A DNA stretch of 64,000 nucleotides from Peterkaempfera bronchialis (GCF_003258605.2 NZ_CP031264.1:3720001-3784000); one strand, 5' to 3'. Numbered from the stretch's first letter, positions 43,435 through 51,917 are shown. Notes: generated from the sequence alone by a model not told the origin. Made by a program: numbers and translations.

Positions 43435-43448
43435 TTGGTGTAGACCTC
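43435..43448. promoter_or_regulatory. Possible DasR-responsive element upstream of acs
   Basis: TTGGTGTAGACCTC (minus strand GAGGTCTACACCAA) matches 10 of 12 central positions of the known dre palindrome TGGTCTAGACCA. It lies between the carbonic anhydrase stop and acs. DasR links N-acetylglucosamine use to metabolism and development; deacetylation of GlcNAc-6-P releases acetate, which acs would consume. Binding is inferred only. Confidence 0.4.
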
Positions 43449-43455
43449 TCTCGAT

Positions 43456-44259
43456 TCAGGCGGCGCTGCCGGACTCCTCCGCGTCCACCGGCACAAACAC
43501 CCCGGCCACCGGATCCAGGAGGTGGGCCTGGGCCGCGGCGAGGTCGAAGTACATCCCCGACAGGTGCAGCCGACCCTGGGCGGTCCTGGCCCGGACGGTG
43601 GGGTGCGCCGCCAGATTCTCCAACTGCTGCACCACATTGGACAGGCAGAGCCGCTCCAGCTCGTCCCCGGGGCGGTCGGCGAAGCGGGCCGGTGCCCGGT
43701 GCGCCCGGGCCAGCGACGCCCGGCCGTTGCGCAGCCAGCGGCCCAGCGAGGTGGGCGCGTCGGAGGGCCGGTGGACGCCCCGCAGCAGCGCCTGCATGGC
43801 GCCGCAGCCGGAGTGCCCGCAGACCGTGACGCTGCGGACCCGCAGCACCTCCACCGCGTACTCCACGGCTGCGCCCACCGAGTCGTCGGCCGGGTCCTCC
43901 GGGGCGCCGGGCCCCTGCGGGGGCGGTACCAGATTGCCCACATTGCGCACGGTGAAGAGGTCGCCGGGGCCGCTGCTGGTGATCATGCTGGTCACCATCC
44001 GAGAGTCGGCGCAGGTGATGAAGAGCTGCGAGGGGGCCTGCCCCTCCCGCGCCAGGCGGGCCAGCTCCTGGCGGACCAGCGGGGCGGTGTGCTGCTGGAA
44101 GCCCCGTACGCCGCCGAGCAGGCGGTCGAGTGGGCCGCCGTCGTCCTGCTGTTCTCGGGGGCGGTCCGACCAGGGCGTCCAGGGGGCGCGGCGAGGGTGG
44201 TGGTGGGGCGGGACGGCCGGCGTCGCGGTGGGCGGGGTGCCCGGGGCGTCGGTGGTCAT
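43456..44259 (-). CDS. Beta-class carbonic anhydrase, 267 aa
   Basis: Zinc ligands in ITCADSRMV (Cys, Asp/Arg dyad) and in VTVCGHSGCGAMQALL (His, Cys); VRNVGNLVPP and VEYAVEVLRVRSVTV are also conserved. A Pro/His-rich N-terminal extension of ~45 residues precedes the fold. Interconverts CO2 and bicarbonate, needed for carboxylases. The ATG follows AGGAACACC. It precedes acs in the same direction with a 117-base gap holding the dre-like site. Confidence 0.93.
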   Translation of the reverse strand: MTTDAPGTPPTATPAVPPHHHPRRAPWTPWSDRPREQQDDGGPLDRLLGGVRGFQQHTAPLVRQELARLAREGQAPSQLFITCADSRMVTSMITSSGPGDLFTVRNVGNLVPPPQGPGAPEDPADDSVGAAVEYAVEVLRVRSVTVCGHSGCGAMQALLRGVHRPSDAPTSLGRWLRNGRASLARAHRAPARFADRPGDELERLCLSNVVQQLENLAAHPTVRARTAQGRLHLSGMYFDLAAAQAHLLDPVAGVFVPVDAEESGSAA

Positions 44260-44410
44260 GGTGTTCCTGTCGGTCGGGAACCATCAAGAACCGGCAAGGT
44301 TCGGTAAACGGAGAGTAATGACGGTGTCGCTCGGCGGCATCTCCGCAGGGCCTGGGCAGGGTGGAGGTTCGCTCTCCCGGGCGAGGCGGCCGGGGGGCCG
44401 GGCACAGCGC

Positions 44411-44444
44411 GGCGCCCCTTCCCGCCGGTACGGGAAGGGGCGCC
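44411..44444 (-). terminator. Hairpin terminator after CooC-like gene
   Basis: GGCGCCCCTTCCCG and CGGGAAGGGGCGCC form a perfect 14-bp stem with a CCGGTA loop, 43 bases downstream of the ATPase stop (minus strand). Confidence 0.82.
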
Positions 44445-44486
44445 GGGCCGCAGGGGGTGGGGCTGCGACGGGGAGGTGCGTGGCGG

Positions 44487-45494
44487 TCAGCCGACCCCGG
44501 CTCCGGCCACCGCTCCGGTCGCCAGGTGCCGCTGCTCGCCGAGGATGAAGTCCGGGTCGACCTGGGAGGCGAGGTCGGCGCCGGTCCTGGCATTGCCCCA
44601 GGTCTCGGCGTTCCGCCGGTGGAAGTGGACCATCTGGCGGGTGTAGCGCTCCCAGTCGCGGAGGGCGTGGGCGGCGTCCACCTCCTGCTGGAGCATCCGC
44701 AGGACGCCCCGGTTGCCCTCCTCCAGGTCGGCGAAGCGGGGCTCGGCGCCCTGCTCCAGCCGGCGCACCCAGTCGGAGTGGCCGAAGGCCGCGATCAGGT
44801 CGTCGCCCGCCTCGCGGCGCAGATAGGCGAGGTCGTCCGGACCCTGCACCTTGTTGCCGATCACCCGCAGGGCGATGTCGTAGTCGCGGGCGTACTCCTT
44901 GTACTGGCGGTAGACGGAGATGCCCTTGCGGGTCGGCTCGGCCGCCAGGAAGGTGACGTCGAACCGGGTGAAGAGGCCGGAGGCGAAGGAGTCCGAGCCT
45001 GCGGTCATGTCCACCACGACATACTCGCCGGGGCCGTCCACCAGGTGGTTGAGGTAGAGCTCCACGGCGCCGACCTTGGAGTGGTAGCAGGTCACCCCGA
45101 GGTCGTCCTCGGTGTAGGCGCCGGTGGCCATCAGCCGCACCGGGGCGCCGTCCAGGGTGACGGTGCGGGCGCAGCGCGCGTACACCGGGTTCTGCTCGGT
45201 GATCCGCAGCAGGCGGGAGCCGCTGCCGGGCGGCGTGGTCTTGATCATCTGCTCTGCGGAGGCGATCCGTGGATTGCCGCCGCGCAGGTACTCCTTGATG
45301 TGCGGCAGCTCGGCGCCCATCGAGGGCAGCGCGGCGGCCTGCTGCTCGTCCAGCCCGAGGGCCTGGCCGAGGTGCTGGTTGATGTCGGCGTCCACGGCGA
45401 CGACCGGGCGGCCGGCGGCGGCGAGGTGGCGGATGAACAGCGAGGACAGCGTGGTCTTGCCGCTGCCGCCCTTGCCGACGAAGGCGATCTTCAT
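44487..45494 (-). CDS. CooC/MinD-like P-loop ATPase, 335 aa
   Basis: MKIAFVGKGGSGKTTLSSLF gives the deviant Walker A of the SIMIBI class, DADINQHLGQALGL the switch I region and YVVVDMTAGSDSFASGLF the switch II region. CooC inserts nickel into CO dehydrogenase, but no such enzyme is near, so another maturation or partition role is likely. The start is MKIAF at 45494, as the fold begins there. Divergent from the Fic-like gene. Confidence 0.85.
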   Translation of the reverse strand: MKIAFVGKGGSGKTTLSSLFIRHLAAAGRPVVAVDADINQHLGQALGLDEQQAAALPSMGAELPHIKEYLRGGNPRIASAEQMIKTTPPGSGSRLLRITEQNPVYARCARTVTLDGAPVRLMATGAYTEDDLGVTCYHSKVGAVELYLNHLVDGPGEYVVVDMTAGSDSFASGLFTRFDVTFLAAEPTRKGISVYRQYKEYARDYDIALRVIGNKVQGPDDLAYLRREAGDDLIAAFGHSDWVRRLEQGAEPRFADLEEGNRGVLRMLQQEVDAAHALRDWERYTRQMVHFHRRNAETWGNARTGADLASQVDPDFILGEQRHLATGAVAGAGVG

Positions 45495-45531
45495 GGTGCG
45501 GGCTTCCGTTGTGGGAGGGGGGCGGATGCTA

Positions 45532-45567
45532 GACGACAATAGTTATCGTCTCCGATAGTGCGTATCG
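45532..45567. promoter_or_regulatory. Two palindromes between divergent CooC-like and Fic-like genes
   Basis: GACGACAATAGTTATCGTC (45532-45550; 7 of 9 positions symmetric) and CGATA-GTGCG-TATCG (45553-45567; perfect 5-bp arms) lie in the only AT-rich part of the gap. Half sites share the CGATA/TATCG core, suggesting one dimeric regulator bound twice. Confidence 0.5.
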
Positions 45568-45627
45568 TAGCGGCAGGTCGGCACTCTGTGATCGCTGAAG
45601 TATCCGAATGGTCCGAACGGGTGACGG

Positions 45628-45701
45628 CGTATCCACGGCGTATCCACGGCGTATCCACGATGTATCGACGGTGGGCGGGGACGTATCGACGGTGGGCGGG
45701 G
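45628..45701 (+). repeat. Two adjacent tandem repeats upstream of Fic-like gene
   Basis: CGTATCCACGG occurs three times (45628-45660), followed by two copies of GTATCGACGGTGGGCGGGG (45662-45680 and 45683-45701). Both units begin GTATC, so the second may derive from the first. Confidence 0.85.
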
Positions 45702-45749
45702 CGGGCCCCGGCGGTGCCGTCCGCCCGGCCGGTCCGTACGCTCGACCGC

Positions 45750-46673
45750 GTGAGCACTGCTGCCGATCCCCTCGCCCCGCTCGCCGAACTGCCCGGCGTG
45801 CCACAGGCCGTCGCGGAGGTCCGCCGCGCCGTCGACCGGCTCTACGGCCACCGGGTGATGCGCCGCCGCGCGGCCGAGGTCACCTCGGAGGCGGCGTTGC
45901 GCGGGGCCCGCGCCTCCGCCGCCATCGAAGGCGCCGACTGGCCGCTGGAGGAGGTCCGCCGCCGCACCGACTTCGGCGTCGACGGCGAGCCCCGCACGGT
46001 GGGCGGGGCGCTGCGCCTGGCCGCCGAGGCCGGGCAACTGCTGAGCGTCTGGCGGACCTCGCCGTTGCAGGTGCTGGCCCGGCTGCATCTGCTGGCGGCC
46101 GGGGACGGCGCCGACGCCGTCGGGCGGCCGCGCCGCCCGGGGGAGGCGGCAGCCGAGGTGTTCCCCAAACCGCTGGCCGCCGCCGAGACCGCCGGAAGCC
46201 CGGCGGACTCAGCGGCCCGGCCGCTCCCGTCTGCGGCAGAGCTGCCGCCGGTGCCCTCCTCCGACGAGGTGGCGGCGCGGCTCGACCAACTGGCCGGACT
46301 GCTCGCGGCCCGCGCCGACCGCACCACCACCGCCGGGCCGAACGCCACGGCTGCCCCGGCGCTGGTGGTGGCTGCCGTGGTGCATGGCGAGCTGATGGTG
46401 CTGCGGCCGTTCACCTCGTACAACGGCCTGGTCGCGCGGGCGGCGCAGCGGATCGTACTGATCGCGGAGGGCCTGGACCCCAAGGCCATCTGCCCGGCCG
46501 AGGTCGGCTTCGCGGAACTCGGTACGGACGCCTACCGCGCCGCGCTGGGCGGTTATGCCTCGGGAAGCGCGGAGGGGATGGCTGCCTGGATCACGCACTG
46601 CGGGCAGGCGCTGCGGCTCGGCGTCCGGGAGAGCACGGCCGTCTGCGAGGCGATGCAGCGCGGCATGGTCTGA
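45750..46673 (+). CDS. Degenerate Fic-like protein, 307 aa
   Basis: GTG 45750 follows TACGCT (45737-45742) by seven bases, with no ribosome site. The order SEAALRGARASAAIEGADWP, then HGELMVLRPFTSYNGLVARA, follows Fic proteins, where SxxxSxxIEG is the inhibitory/N-terminal helix and HxFx(D/E)GNGRxxR the active site. Here the active-site His is Arg (LRPF) and GNGR has become NGLVAR, so AMP transfer is unlikely. Annotated homologues are sometimes called oxidoreductases. Confidence 0.7.
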   Translation: MSTAADPLAPLAELPGVPQAVAEVRRAVDRLYGHRVMRRRAAEVTSEAALRGARASAAIEGADWPLEEVRRRTDFGVDGEPRTVGGALRLAAEAGQLLSVWRTSPLQVLARLHLLAAGDGADAVGRPRRPGEAAAEVFPKPLAAAETAGSPADSAARPLPSAAELPPVPSSDEVAARLDQLAGLLAARADRTTTAGPNATAAPALVVAAVVHGELMVLRPFTSYNGLVARAAQRIVLIAEGLDPKAICPAEVGFAELGTDAYRAALGGYASGSAEGMAAWITHCGQALRLGVRESTAVCEAMQRGMV

Positions 46674-46730
46674 GGGGCATGGTCTGAGGGGCATGGTCTG
46701 AGGGGCATGGCCTGAGGGGCATGGTCTGGG
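46664..46730 (+). repeat. Five-copy 14-bp tandem repeat over a stop codon
   Basis: CATGGTCTGAGGGG repeats at 46664, 46678, 46692, 46706 (one change) and 46720 (partial). The first copy encodes Met-Val-stop of the Fic-like protein, so every copy repeats the terminal codons and stop. Confidence 0.92.
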
Positions 46731-46766
46731 CCGCTGGTCCGCTCAGGAAGTCCGGAACAGCACAAT

Positions 46767-46797
46767 GCGGCGGCACCTTGTGGAGAGGTGCCGCCGC
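46767..46797. terminator. Hairpin terminator after Fic-like gene
   Basis: GCGGCGGCACCT and AGGTGCCGCCGC form a perfect 12-bp stem with a seven-base loop. It separates convergent genes. Confidence 0.82.
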
Positions 46798-47076
46798 TGG
46801 CACAGCGGCCGAGTGACCATGCGTGCACCTGTCTCATGCCCATCAGGCGGGGATCTTTGCCCTTCGCCTGGTGCGGCGGCCCGGTTAGCGGGTCGGCTGC
46901 ACGTGGGTGCCCGGCTGCTGTGCTCGGTCCGTGGGGCCAGGACTGCGTCATCAACGGTTCCTTAACGGTTCCGTCGGGTCTCGCGGGCCGTTGATTCCTT
47001 TGTAGCTCTCTTCCCGGGTAAGCGGAACCCCGCGTTGCTTTTCTTTACCTTTCGCGATCCGCCGGCAGGTGCTCCG
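46798..47076. other. No gene seen
   Basis: Between the terminator and the HAD gene I find no open frame with a ribosome site. A T-rich run near 47037-47050 and two AACGGTTCC copies (46957-46974) are the only features. Confidence 0.4.
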
Positions 47077-47937
47077 TCAGGACGTCTGCGTACGGCGCCG
47101 GGAGCTGTACCAGACGAGCCCCGCCGCGGTGGCTGCGGCGCCGATGGCGGCGGCGGCCAGTACCGGACCGCTCGGCACCCGGAAGGTGGGGATCCGCTGC
47201 CGCAGCTGCACCGGACGGCTGAACGCCAGCACCGGCCAGCTGCGGGCCAGCGCCTCCCGGCGCAGCGCCCGGTCGGGGTTGACCGCATAGGGGTGGCCCA
47301 CGGTCTCCAGCAGCGGCAGGTCGGTCACCGAGTCGCTGTAGGCGTAGCAGCGCTCAAGGTCGTAGTCCTCGGTGCCGGCCAGCTCCTTGATGGCGGCTGC
47401 CTTGTTCTCGCCGTAGGCGTAGTACTCGATCTCGCCCGTGTAGCAGCCGTCGCGCTCCTCCAGCCGGGTGGCGATGACATGGTCGGCGCCCAGCATCTCG
47501 CCGATGGGCTCGACGAGTTCGGCCCCGGAGCTGCTGACGATGACCACGTCGCGGCCGGCCGCGTGGTGCTCCTCGATGAGGGAGGCGGCCTCGTCGTAGA
47601 TCAGCGGGTCGATCAGCCCGTGCAGCGTCTCGGCGACGATCTCCCGCACCTGCTGCACATTCCAGCCGCGGCAGAGCGCCGAGAGGTAGTCGCGCATCTT
47701 CTCCATCTGGTCGTGGTCGGCGCCGCCCAGGAGGAAGACGAATTGTGCGTAGGCGCTCTTCAGTACGGCCCGGCGATTGATCAGGCCGCCCCGATAGAGG
47801 GGCCTGCTGAAGGCGAGTGCGCTCGACTTGGCGATGATGGTCTTGTCGAGGTCGAAGAAGGCGGCGGTACGGGTCGGGCGGGGCGTCCGGAACGGCTGTT
47901 CCTCCGGGCGTCCTGAGGTTTCGGCCTGGTTCTCCAC
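47077..47937 (-). CDS. HAD-IB family phosphatase with C-terminal membrane anchor, 286 aa
   Basis: AAFFDLDKTIIAKSSALAFS holds the nucleophile Asp (DLDKT), VVIVSSSGAELVEPIGEMLG the second motif and CYAYSDSVTDLPLLETVGHP the acidic motif, as in SerB/CicA-like phosphatases. The C-terminus is a membrane segment (VLAAAAIGAAATAAGLVWYS) followed by Arg residues. The start GTG 47937 lies seven bases after TATCCT (47945-47950, minus strand), so it is probably leaderless. Substrate unknown. Confidence 0.9.
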   Translation of the reverse strand: MENQAETSGRPEEQPFRTPRPTRTAAFFDLDKTIIAKSSALAFSRPLYRGGLINRRAVLKSAYAQFVFLLGGADHDQMEKMRDYLSALCRGWNVQQVREIVAETLHGLIDPLIYDEAASLIEEHHAAGRDVVIVSSSGAELVEPIGEMLGADHVIATRLEERDGCYTGEIEYYAYGENKAAAIKELAGTEDYDLERCYAYSDSVTDLPLLETVGHPYAVNPDRALRREALARSWPVLAFSRPVQLRQRIPTFRVPSGPVLAAAAIGAAATAAGLVWYSSRRRTQTS

Positions 47938-48086
47938 GAGGTCGAGGATAGGCGCCCGCCATTCGGCGTACTCCCTGGCGCGCGGGTTTGTGTTTCGGGG
48001 CCCTCGGGTACACCATGGAAGTCACGGATCGTTCGCGACCGTGCTAACCCGGTCCGACTCCTCCCCCCCCCGAGTCGGCCGTGGAT

Positions 48087-48120
48087 GACGACCCCCGCTC
48101 TCCCCCCGGCGGGGGTCGTC
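48087..48120. terminator. Hairpin in the HAD-ssd gap
   Basis: GACGACCCCCGC and GCGGGGGTCGTC form a perfect 12-bp stem with a ten-base loop, in a 610-bp interval that has no gene. Because both flanking genes point outward, it may end a small unseen transcript or be a regulatory RNA element. Confidence 0.6.
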
Positions 48121-48378
48121 GCACGTCCGGAGCCGTTTCGGCCGCATCATCGGCCGCCGTGCGGCGCCCGATCGGGCAGGGAACCGCACGGCTGGTCCAT
48201 CCGCTGGCGAGAGGTCTCCGCCGCTCCTTCGTCACTCTGGGTTGTTTGTCACCGAGGGTGACCGGCTGTCCTGGCCGTCCCGATCTGTTGTAGCCGACCT
48301 GTGGTGGCTGTCCTGCCGTCCCGTTCCGTCCGCGCCTGTCGATCGGTGAGGACGTCTGTGGCCCGTCGGCGGTTCCCG

Positions 48379-48449
48379 CAGTCCACACGATGGCGTGGAA
48401 GCCACCCTTGGGGGTGAATCGAGTTCTCCACAGCCCCGGGTTATCCACA
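48379..48449 (+). promoter_or_regulatory. DnaA-box-like sites upstream of tad locus
   Basis: TTATCCACA (48441-48449) is a perfect consensus DnaA box, TTCTCCACA (48424-48432) lies 17 bp before it in the same orientation, and CAGTCCACA (48379-48387) is a weaker third match. They are in the gene-free interval before ssd. Roles could be DnaA titration or regulation of the downstream operon. Confidence 0.45.
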
Positions 48450-48547
48450 GCTTTTGGGCTGCTGCTGGCGGCAGTCGCCGGTCCGTCCCACCGTGGAGGC
48501 CGCGCGGTCCGACCGGTCCGCGTGGAACCGCACACGGGGAGACGACC

Positions 48548-49663
48548 ATGGCAGAGCCGTCGACGGAACACGGGCCTTCCGAGGTCCCGCCGGTCACCGG
48601 ACCGCTGATCATCAGCGCGGACGAGGAGCTGATCGAGCGCCTGCTCAGGCTGTGCGCGGCAGCCGGGGCCGAGCCCTGCGTCCTGCGTGGCGCCCCGCCC
48701 GACCGACGGCAGTGGGAGCGCGCACCGCTGGTCGTGGTCGGCGACGACCTCGCGGAGCGGTGCGCCGGGCTGCCCCGGCGGGGCGGAGTCCTGCTCATCG
48801 GCCGCGACCTCGACGACTGCGAGGTGTGGGTGCGGGCGGTCGGCGTCGGCGCCGACCATGTGCTCTTCCTGCCCGACGCCGAGGCATGGCTGCTGGACCG
48901 GATCGCCGACGCCGCAGAGGGCGTCGGCGCCCATGCGCTGACCGTCGCCGTGCTCGGCGGGCGCGGCGGCGCCGGGGCCTCCACCCTCGCCTGCGCACTC
49001 GCCGTGACGGCTGCCCGCGAGGGGCACCGCACCATGCTGATCGACGGCGATCCGCTCGGCGGCGGGCTGGACGTCCTGCTCGGCGGCGAGGGCGCCTCGG
49101 GGCTGCGCTGGCCGGACCTCGCCGGCTCCCGGGGCCGGGTCAACGGGCATGAGCTGGAGAAGGCGCTGCCCAGCCTGCACCGCCTGGCCGCGCTCTCCTG
49201 GGACCGCAGCGACACCCTGACCATCCCACCCGAGGCGATGCGCTCGGTACTGGCCGCCGCACGGCGGCGGGGCGGGCTGGTCGTCCTCGACCTGCCCCGC
49301 CACCTGGAGCCAGCGGCGGCGGAGGCCCTTGAACAGGCCGACACCGGCCTGCTGGTGGTCCCGGCCGAGCTGCGGGCCATGGCGGCGGCCGGGCGCGTCG
49401 CGGCGGCGGTGCGGATGCGCCTCGCCGATCTGCGGGCCGTGGTCCGGGTACCCGGCTGCGCGGGAATCGACGGCCGGGAGGTCGCCCGAGGGCTCCACAT
49501 GGACCTGGCGGGTGAGCTGGCAAGCGAACCGGGCCTGACAGCGGACGTGGAACGGGGCACCCCACCGGGCCTGCGCGAGAAAGGGCCGCTCGCCCGCTTC
49601 TGCTCGGCCTTCCTCTCCCAGGCCGTGCCTCCGCCGGCGGCCGGACGGAGCGCGGTCGCATGA
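48548..49663 (+). CDS. Septum-site-determining protein Ssd / CpaE-like, 371 aa
   Basis: First gene of the Tad pilus operon. The N-terminal part resembles a response-regulator-like receiver (LIISADEELIERLLRLCAAA). The ATPase half starts VAVLGGRGGAGASTLACALA, a deviant Walker A lacking the usual Lys, and LIDGDPLGGGLDVLLGGEGA is switch I. CpaE/TadZ proteins position pili at the pole; the actinobacterial Ssd homologue affects septation. Its stop overlaps the start of cpaF by four bases. Confidence 0.88.
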   Translation: MAEPSTEHGPSEVPPVTGPLIISADEELIERLLRLCAAAGAEPCVLRGAPPDRRQWERAPLVVVGDDLAERCAGLPRRGGVLLIGRDLDDCEVWVRAVGVGADHVLFLPDAEAWLLDRIADAAEGVGAHALTVAVLGGRGGAGASTLACALAVTAAREGHRTMLIDGDPLGGGLDVLLGGEGASGLRWPDLAGSRGRVNGHELEKALPSLHRLAALSWDRSDTLTIPPEAMRSVLAAARRRGGLVVLDLPRHLEPAAAEALEQADTGLLVVPAELRAMAAAGRVAAAVRMRLADLRAVVRVPGCAGIDGREVARGLHMDLAGELASEPGLTADVERGTPPGLREKGPLARFCSAFLSQAVPPPAAGRSAVA

Positions 49664-50979
49664 GCGGCGGGATCGGAACCCGGCGGCTCGGCAGGCGCCC
49701 GCTCGGCCTTGGGCCTGGTCCGGGTGTGGGTGTGGGTCCGGGTGTGGGGCCGCGTCCGGCGAAGTCCACCGGGGGTGCTGCCGGAGCTGAGGGGCAGTCC
49801 GCCGCCCTGGTCGACGCCGTACGGCTGCGCCTCGCCGAGCTGGGCGCGGAGCCCACCACGGCCTCGGTCGCCGCCGCACTGCGCGCCGAGCGGCCCCCGC
49901 TCGGCGGCAGCGACGTCCTGGAGGCCGTGCATGCCCTGCGCTCGGAGATCGTCGGAGCCGGACCGCTCGATCCGCTGCTCGCCGATCCGGAGGTCACCGA
50001 CGTCCTGGTCAACGCGCCCGACGAGGTCTGGGTCGACCGGGGAACCGGCCTGACCCGGGCGGCGGGGATCTCCTTCCCCGACGCGGCCGCCGTGCGCCGA
50101 CTGGCCCAGCGGCTGGCCACCGCCGCCGGGCGGCGGCTGGACGACGCCCGGCCCTGGACCGACGCCCGGCTGCCCGACGGCACCCGGCTGCACGCCGTCC
50201 TGCCGCCGCCGGCCGTCGGCTGCACCCACCTCTCGCTCCGGGTGGCCCGGCCGCGCGCCTTCACCCTGGAGGAGCTGACTGCGGCGGGATCGCTCTCCCC
50301 GAGCGGGGCGCGACTGCTGCGCGCGCTGGTCGCGGCCCGGCTGTCCTTCCTGGTCAGCGGGGGTACCGGCAGCGGCAAGACCACCCTGCTCGCCGCGCTG
50401 CTCGGGCTGGTGGACCCCGGCGAGCGGATCGTCCTCGCCGAGGACTCGGCAGAGCTGCGCCCGGCCCATCCGCATGTCGTCCGGCTGGAGGCCCGGCCGC
50501 CCAACCAGGAGGGACTCGGCCGGATCGACCTCCGCGAGCTGGTGCGCCAGGCCCTGCGGATGCGGCCCGACCGGCTGGTGGTCGGGGAGGTTCGCGGGCC
50601 CGAGGTGCTGGACCTGCTGACGGCGCTCAACACCGGCCACGAGGGCGGTTGCGGCACAGTGCACGCCAACACGGCGGCCGATGTGCCCGCGCGGCTGGAG
50701 GCCCTGGGGTCGATGGCCGGGCTCGACCGGGCCGCCCTGCACAGCCAGCTCTGCTCGGCCCTGGACGCGGTGGTCCACCTGGTGCGCCACCCCGGCAGCG
50801 GGCAGCGCCGGGTCGCCGAGGTCCATGTACTGCTGCGGGACCGGGCCGGGTTCGCGGTCACCGCCCCGGCCGCCGTGCTGTCGGCGGACGGCGACTGCCA
50901 TCCCGGGCCCGGCTGGGGCCACCTGGTGGCGCGGTGCGCCGCCCGGGGCATCGACCCGGGCGGGGGTGGTCTCCGGTGA
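49660..50979 (+). CDS. Tad secretion ATPase CpaF/TadA, 439 aa
   Basis: Type II/IV secretion ATPase that powers pilus assembly. Walker A FLVSGGTGSGKTTLLAALLG, Asp box VLAEDSAEL, Walker B RMRPDRLVVGEVRGPEVLD and His box HEGGCGTVHANTAADVPARL are intact. An N-terminal Gly/Pro repeat (GPGPGVGVGPGVGPRP) precedes the domain. Overlaps ssd and tadB by four bases on either side. Confidence 0.95.
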   Translation: MSGGIGTRRLGRRPLGLGPGPGVGVGPGVGPRPAKSTGGAAGAEGQSAALVDAVRLRLAELGAEPTTASVAAALRAERPPLGGSDVLEAVHALRSEIVGAGPLDPLLADPEVTDVLVNAPDEVWVDRGTGLTRAAGISFPDAAAVRRLAQRLATAAGRRLDDARPWTDARLPDGTRLHAVLPPPAVGCTHLSLRVARPRAFTLEELTAAGSLSPSGARLLRALVAARLSFLVSGGTGSGKTTLLAALLGLVDPGERIVLAEDSAELRPAHPHVVRLEARPPNQEGLGRIDLRELVRQALRMRPDRLVVGEVRGPEVLDLLTALNTGHEGGCGTVHANTAADVPARLEALGSMAGLDRAALHSQLCSALDAVVHLVRHPGSGQRRVAEVHVLLRDRAGFAVTAPAAVLSADGDCHPGPGWGHLVARCAARGIDPGGGGLR

Positions 50980-51917
50980 GCCCGTACGCCGCCGGGCTGC
51001 TGTGGGCGGCGCTGCTGGGGCTGCTCGCGGCCGGGGCACGCGGTGCGGTGGTCCGCCGAGGCCGTACCCGCCGCCGACGGCTGCTCGCCGCACCGGCCTC
51101 ACCGGACGGCCACTCGGACGGCTCGCCGGATCGGCCACCGGCCCCCCGGCCGGGCAGCAGGATCGCTGCCGCGCTCAGGGCCAGGCGTACGCCCCGCTGG
51201 GCCGTCCCCGAACTCCTGCTGGTCCCGGCCGGGTTGCTGGGCGGCTGGTCGCTGGGCTCACCCGTCCCCGCGCTGGCCGCGCTTGCCGCCGTACACCCGC
51301 TGTACCGATGGCGGCTGGGACGGCAAGGGCGCCGCGCGGAATGGCTGCGGGAGGCTGCGGTCGTCGAGCTGTGTACGGCGCTCGCCGCCGAACTGCGCAC
51401 CGGAGCGGTGCCCGGCCAGGCGCTGGAGTCCGCAGTGGCGCCGGGCGGGCCCACGGCGGAGGCGCTGCACCGTGGGGGCGTCGACACCACCGCGCTGCTC
51501 GCGGCGGCCCGCTTCGCCGGGGATGTACCGGCGGCGCTGCGGCGGACCGCCCGGCTCCGGGGCGCGGCCGGGGCGGCGGCGGTCGCCGCGTGCTGGCAGG
51601 TCGCGTCCGACAGCGGGGCCGGGCTGGCTGCGGCGCTCGACCGGGTCGCGGAGGCACTGCGGGCCGACTGCGCCCTGCGCGAGACCGTTCGCGGCGAACT
51701 GGCCGGCCCCCGGACGACGGCGCTGCTGCTTGCGGTGCTGCCCCTGTTCGGCCTGCTGCTGGGCAGTGCGCTGGGCGCCGAACCGCTGCGGATGCTGCTG
51801 CACACCCCGGCCGGGCTGGGGTGCCTGGCGGCCGGGGTGGCGCTGGAGGCCGCCGGGCTGGCGTGGACGGCGCGGATCGTGCGCGGGGCCGAGGGCGTGG
51901 GCGCGTGCGCGTGCTGA
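50976..51917 (+). CDS. Tad pilus inner-membrane protein TadB, 313 aa
   Basis: GTG 50976 overlaps the cpaF stop (GTGA). It has an N-terminal membrane segment, a second pair around LLLVPAGLLGGWSLGSPVPA, then the T2SSF cytoplasmic core AAVVELCTALAAELRTGAVP, GAGLAAALDRVAEALRADCA and two C-terminal segments. It is the platform protein of the pilus machine together with the next gene. Confidence 0.88.
   Translation: MSPYAAGLLWAALLGLLAAGARGAVVRRGRTRRRRLLAAPASPDGHSDGSPDRPPAPRPGSRIAAALRARRTPRWAVPELLLVPAGLLGGWSLGSPVPALAALAAVHPLYRWRLGRQGRRAEWLREAAVVELCTALAAELRTGAVPGQALESAVAPGGPTAEALHRGGVDTTALLAAARFAGDVPAALRRTARLRGAAGAAAVAACWQVASDSGAGLAAALDRVAEALRADCALRETVRGELAGPRTTALLLAVLPLFGLLLGSALGAEPLRMLLHTPAGLGCLAAGVALEAAGLAWTARIVRGAEGVGACAC

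Noticed and set aside
45628-46730. Repeat clusters as a CRISPR array
   Set aside because: Units are directly adjacent without spacers, differ between clusters, and no cas gene is present.
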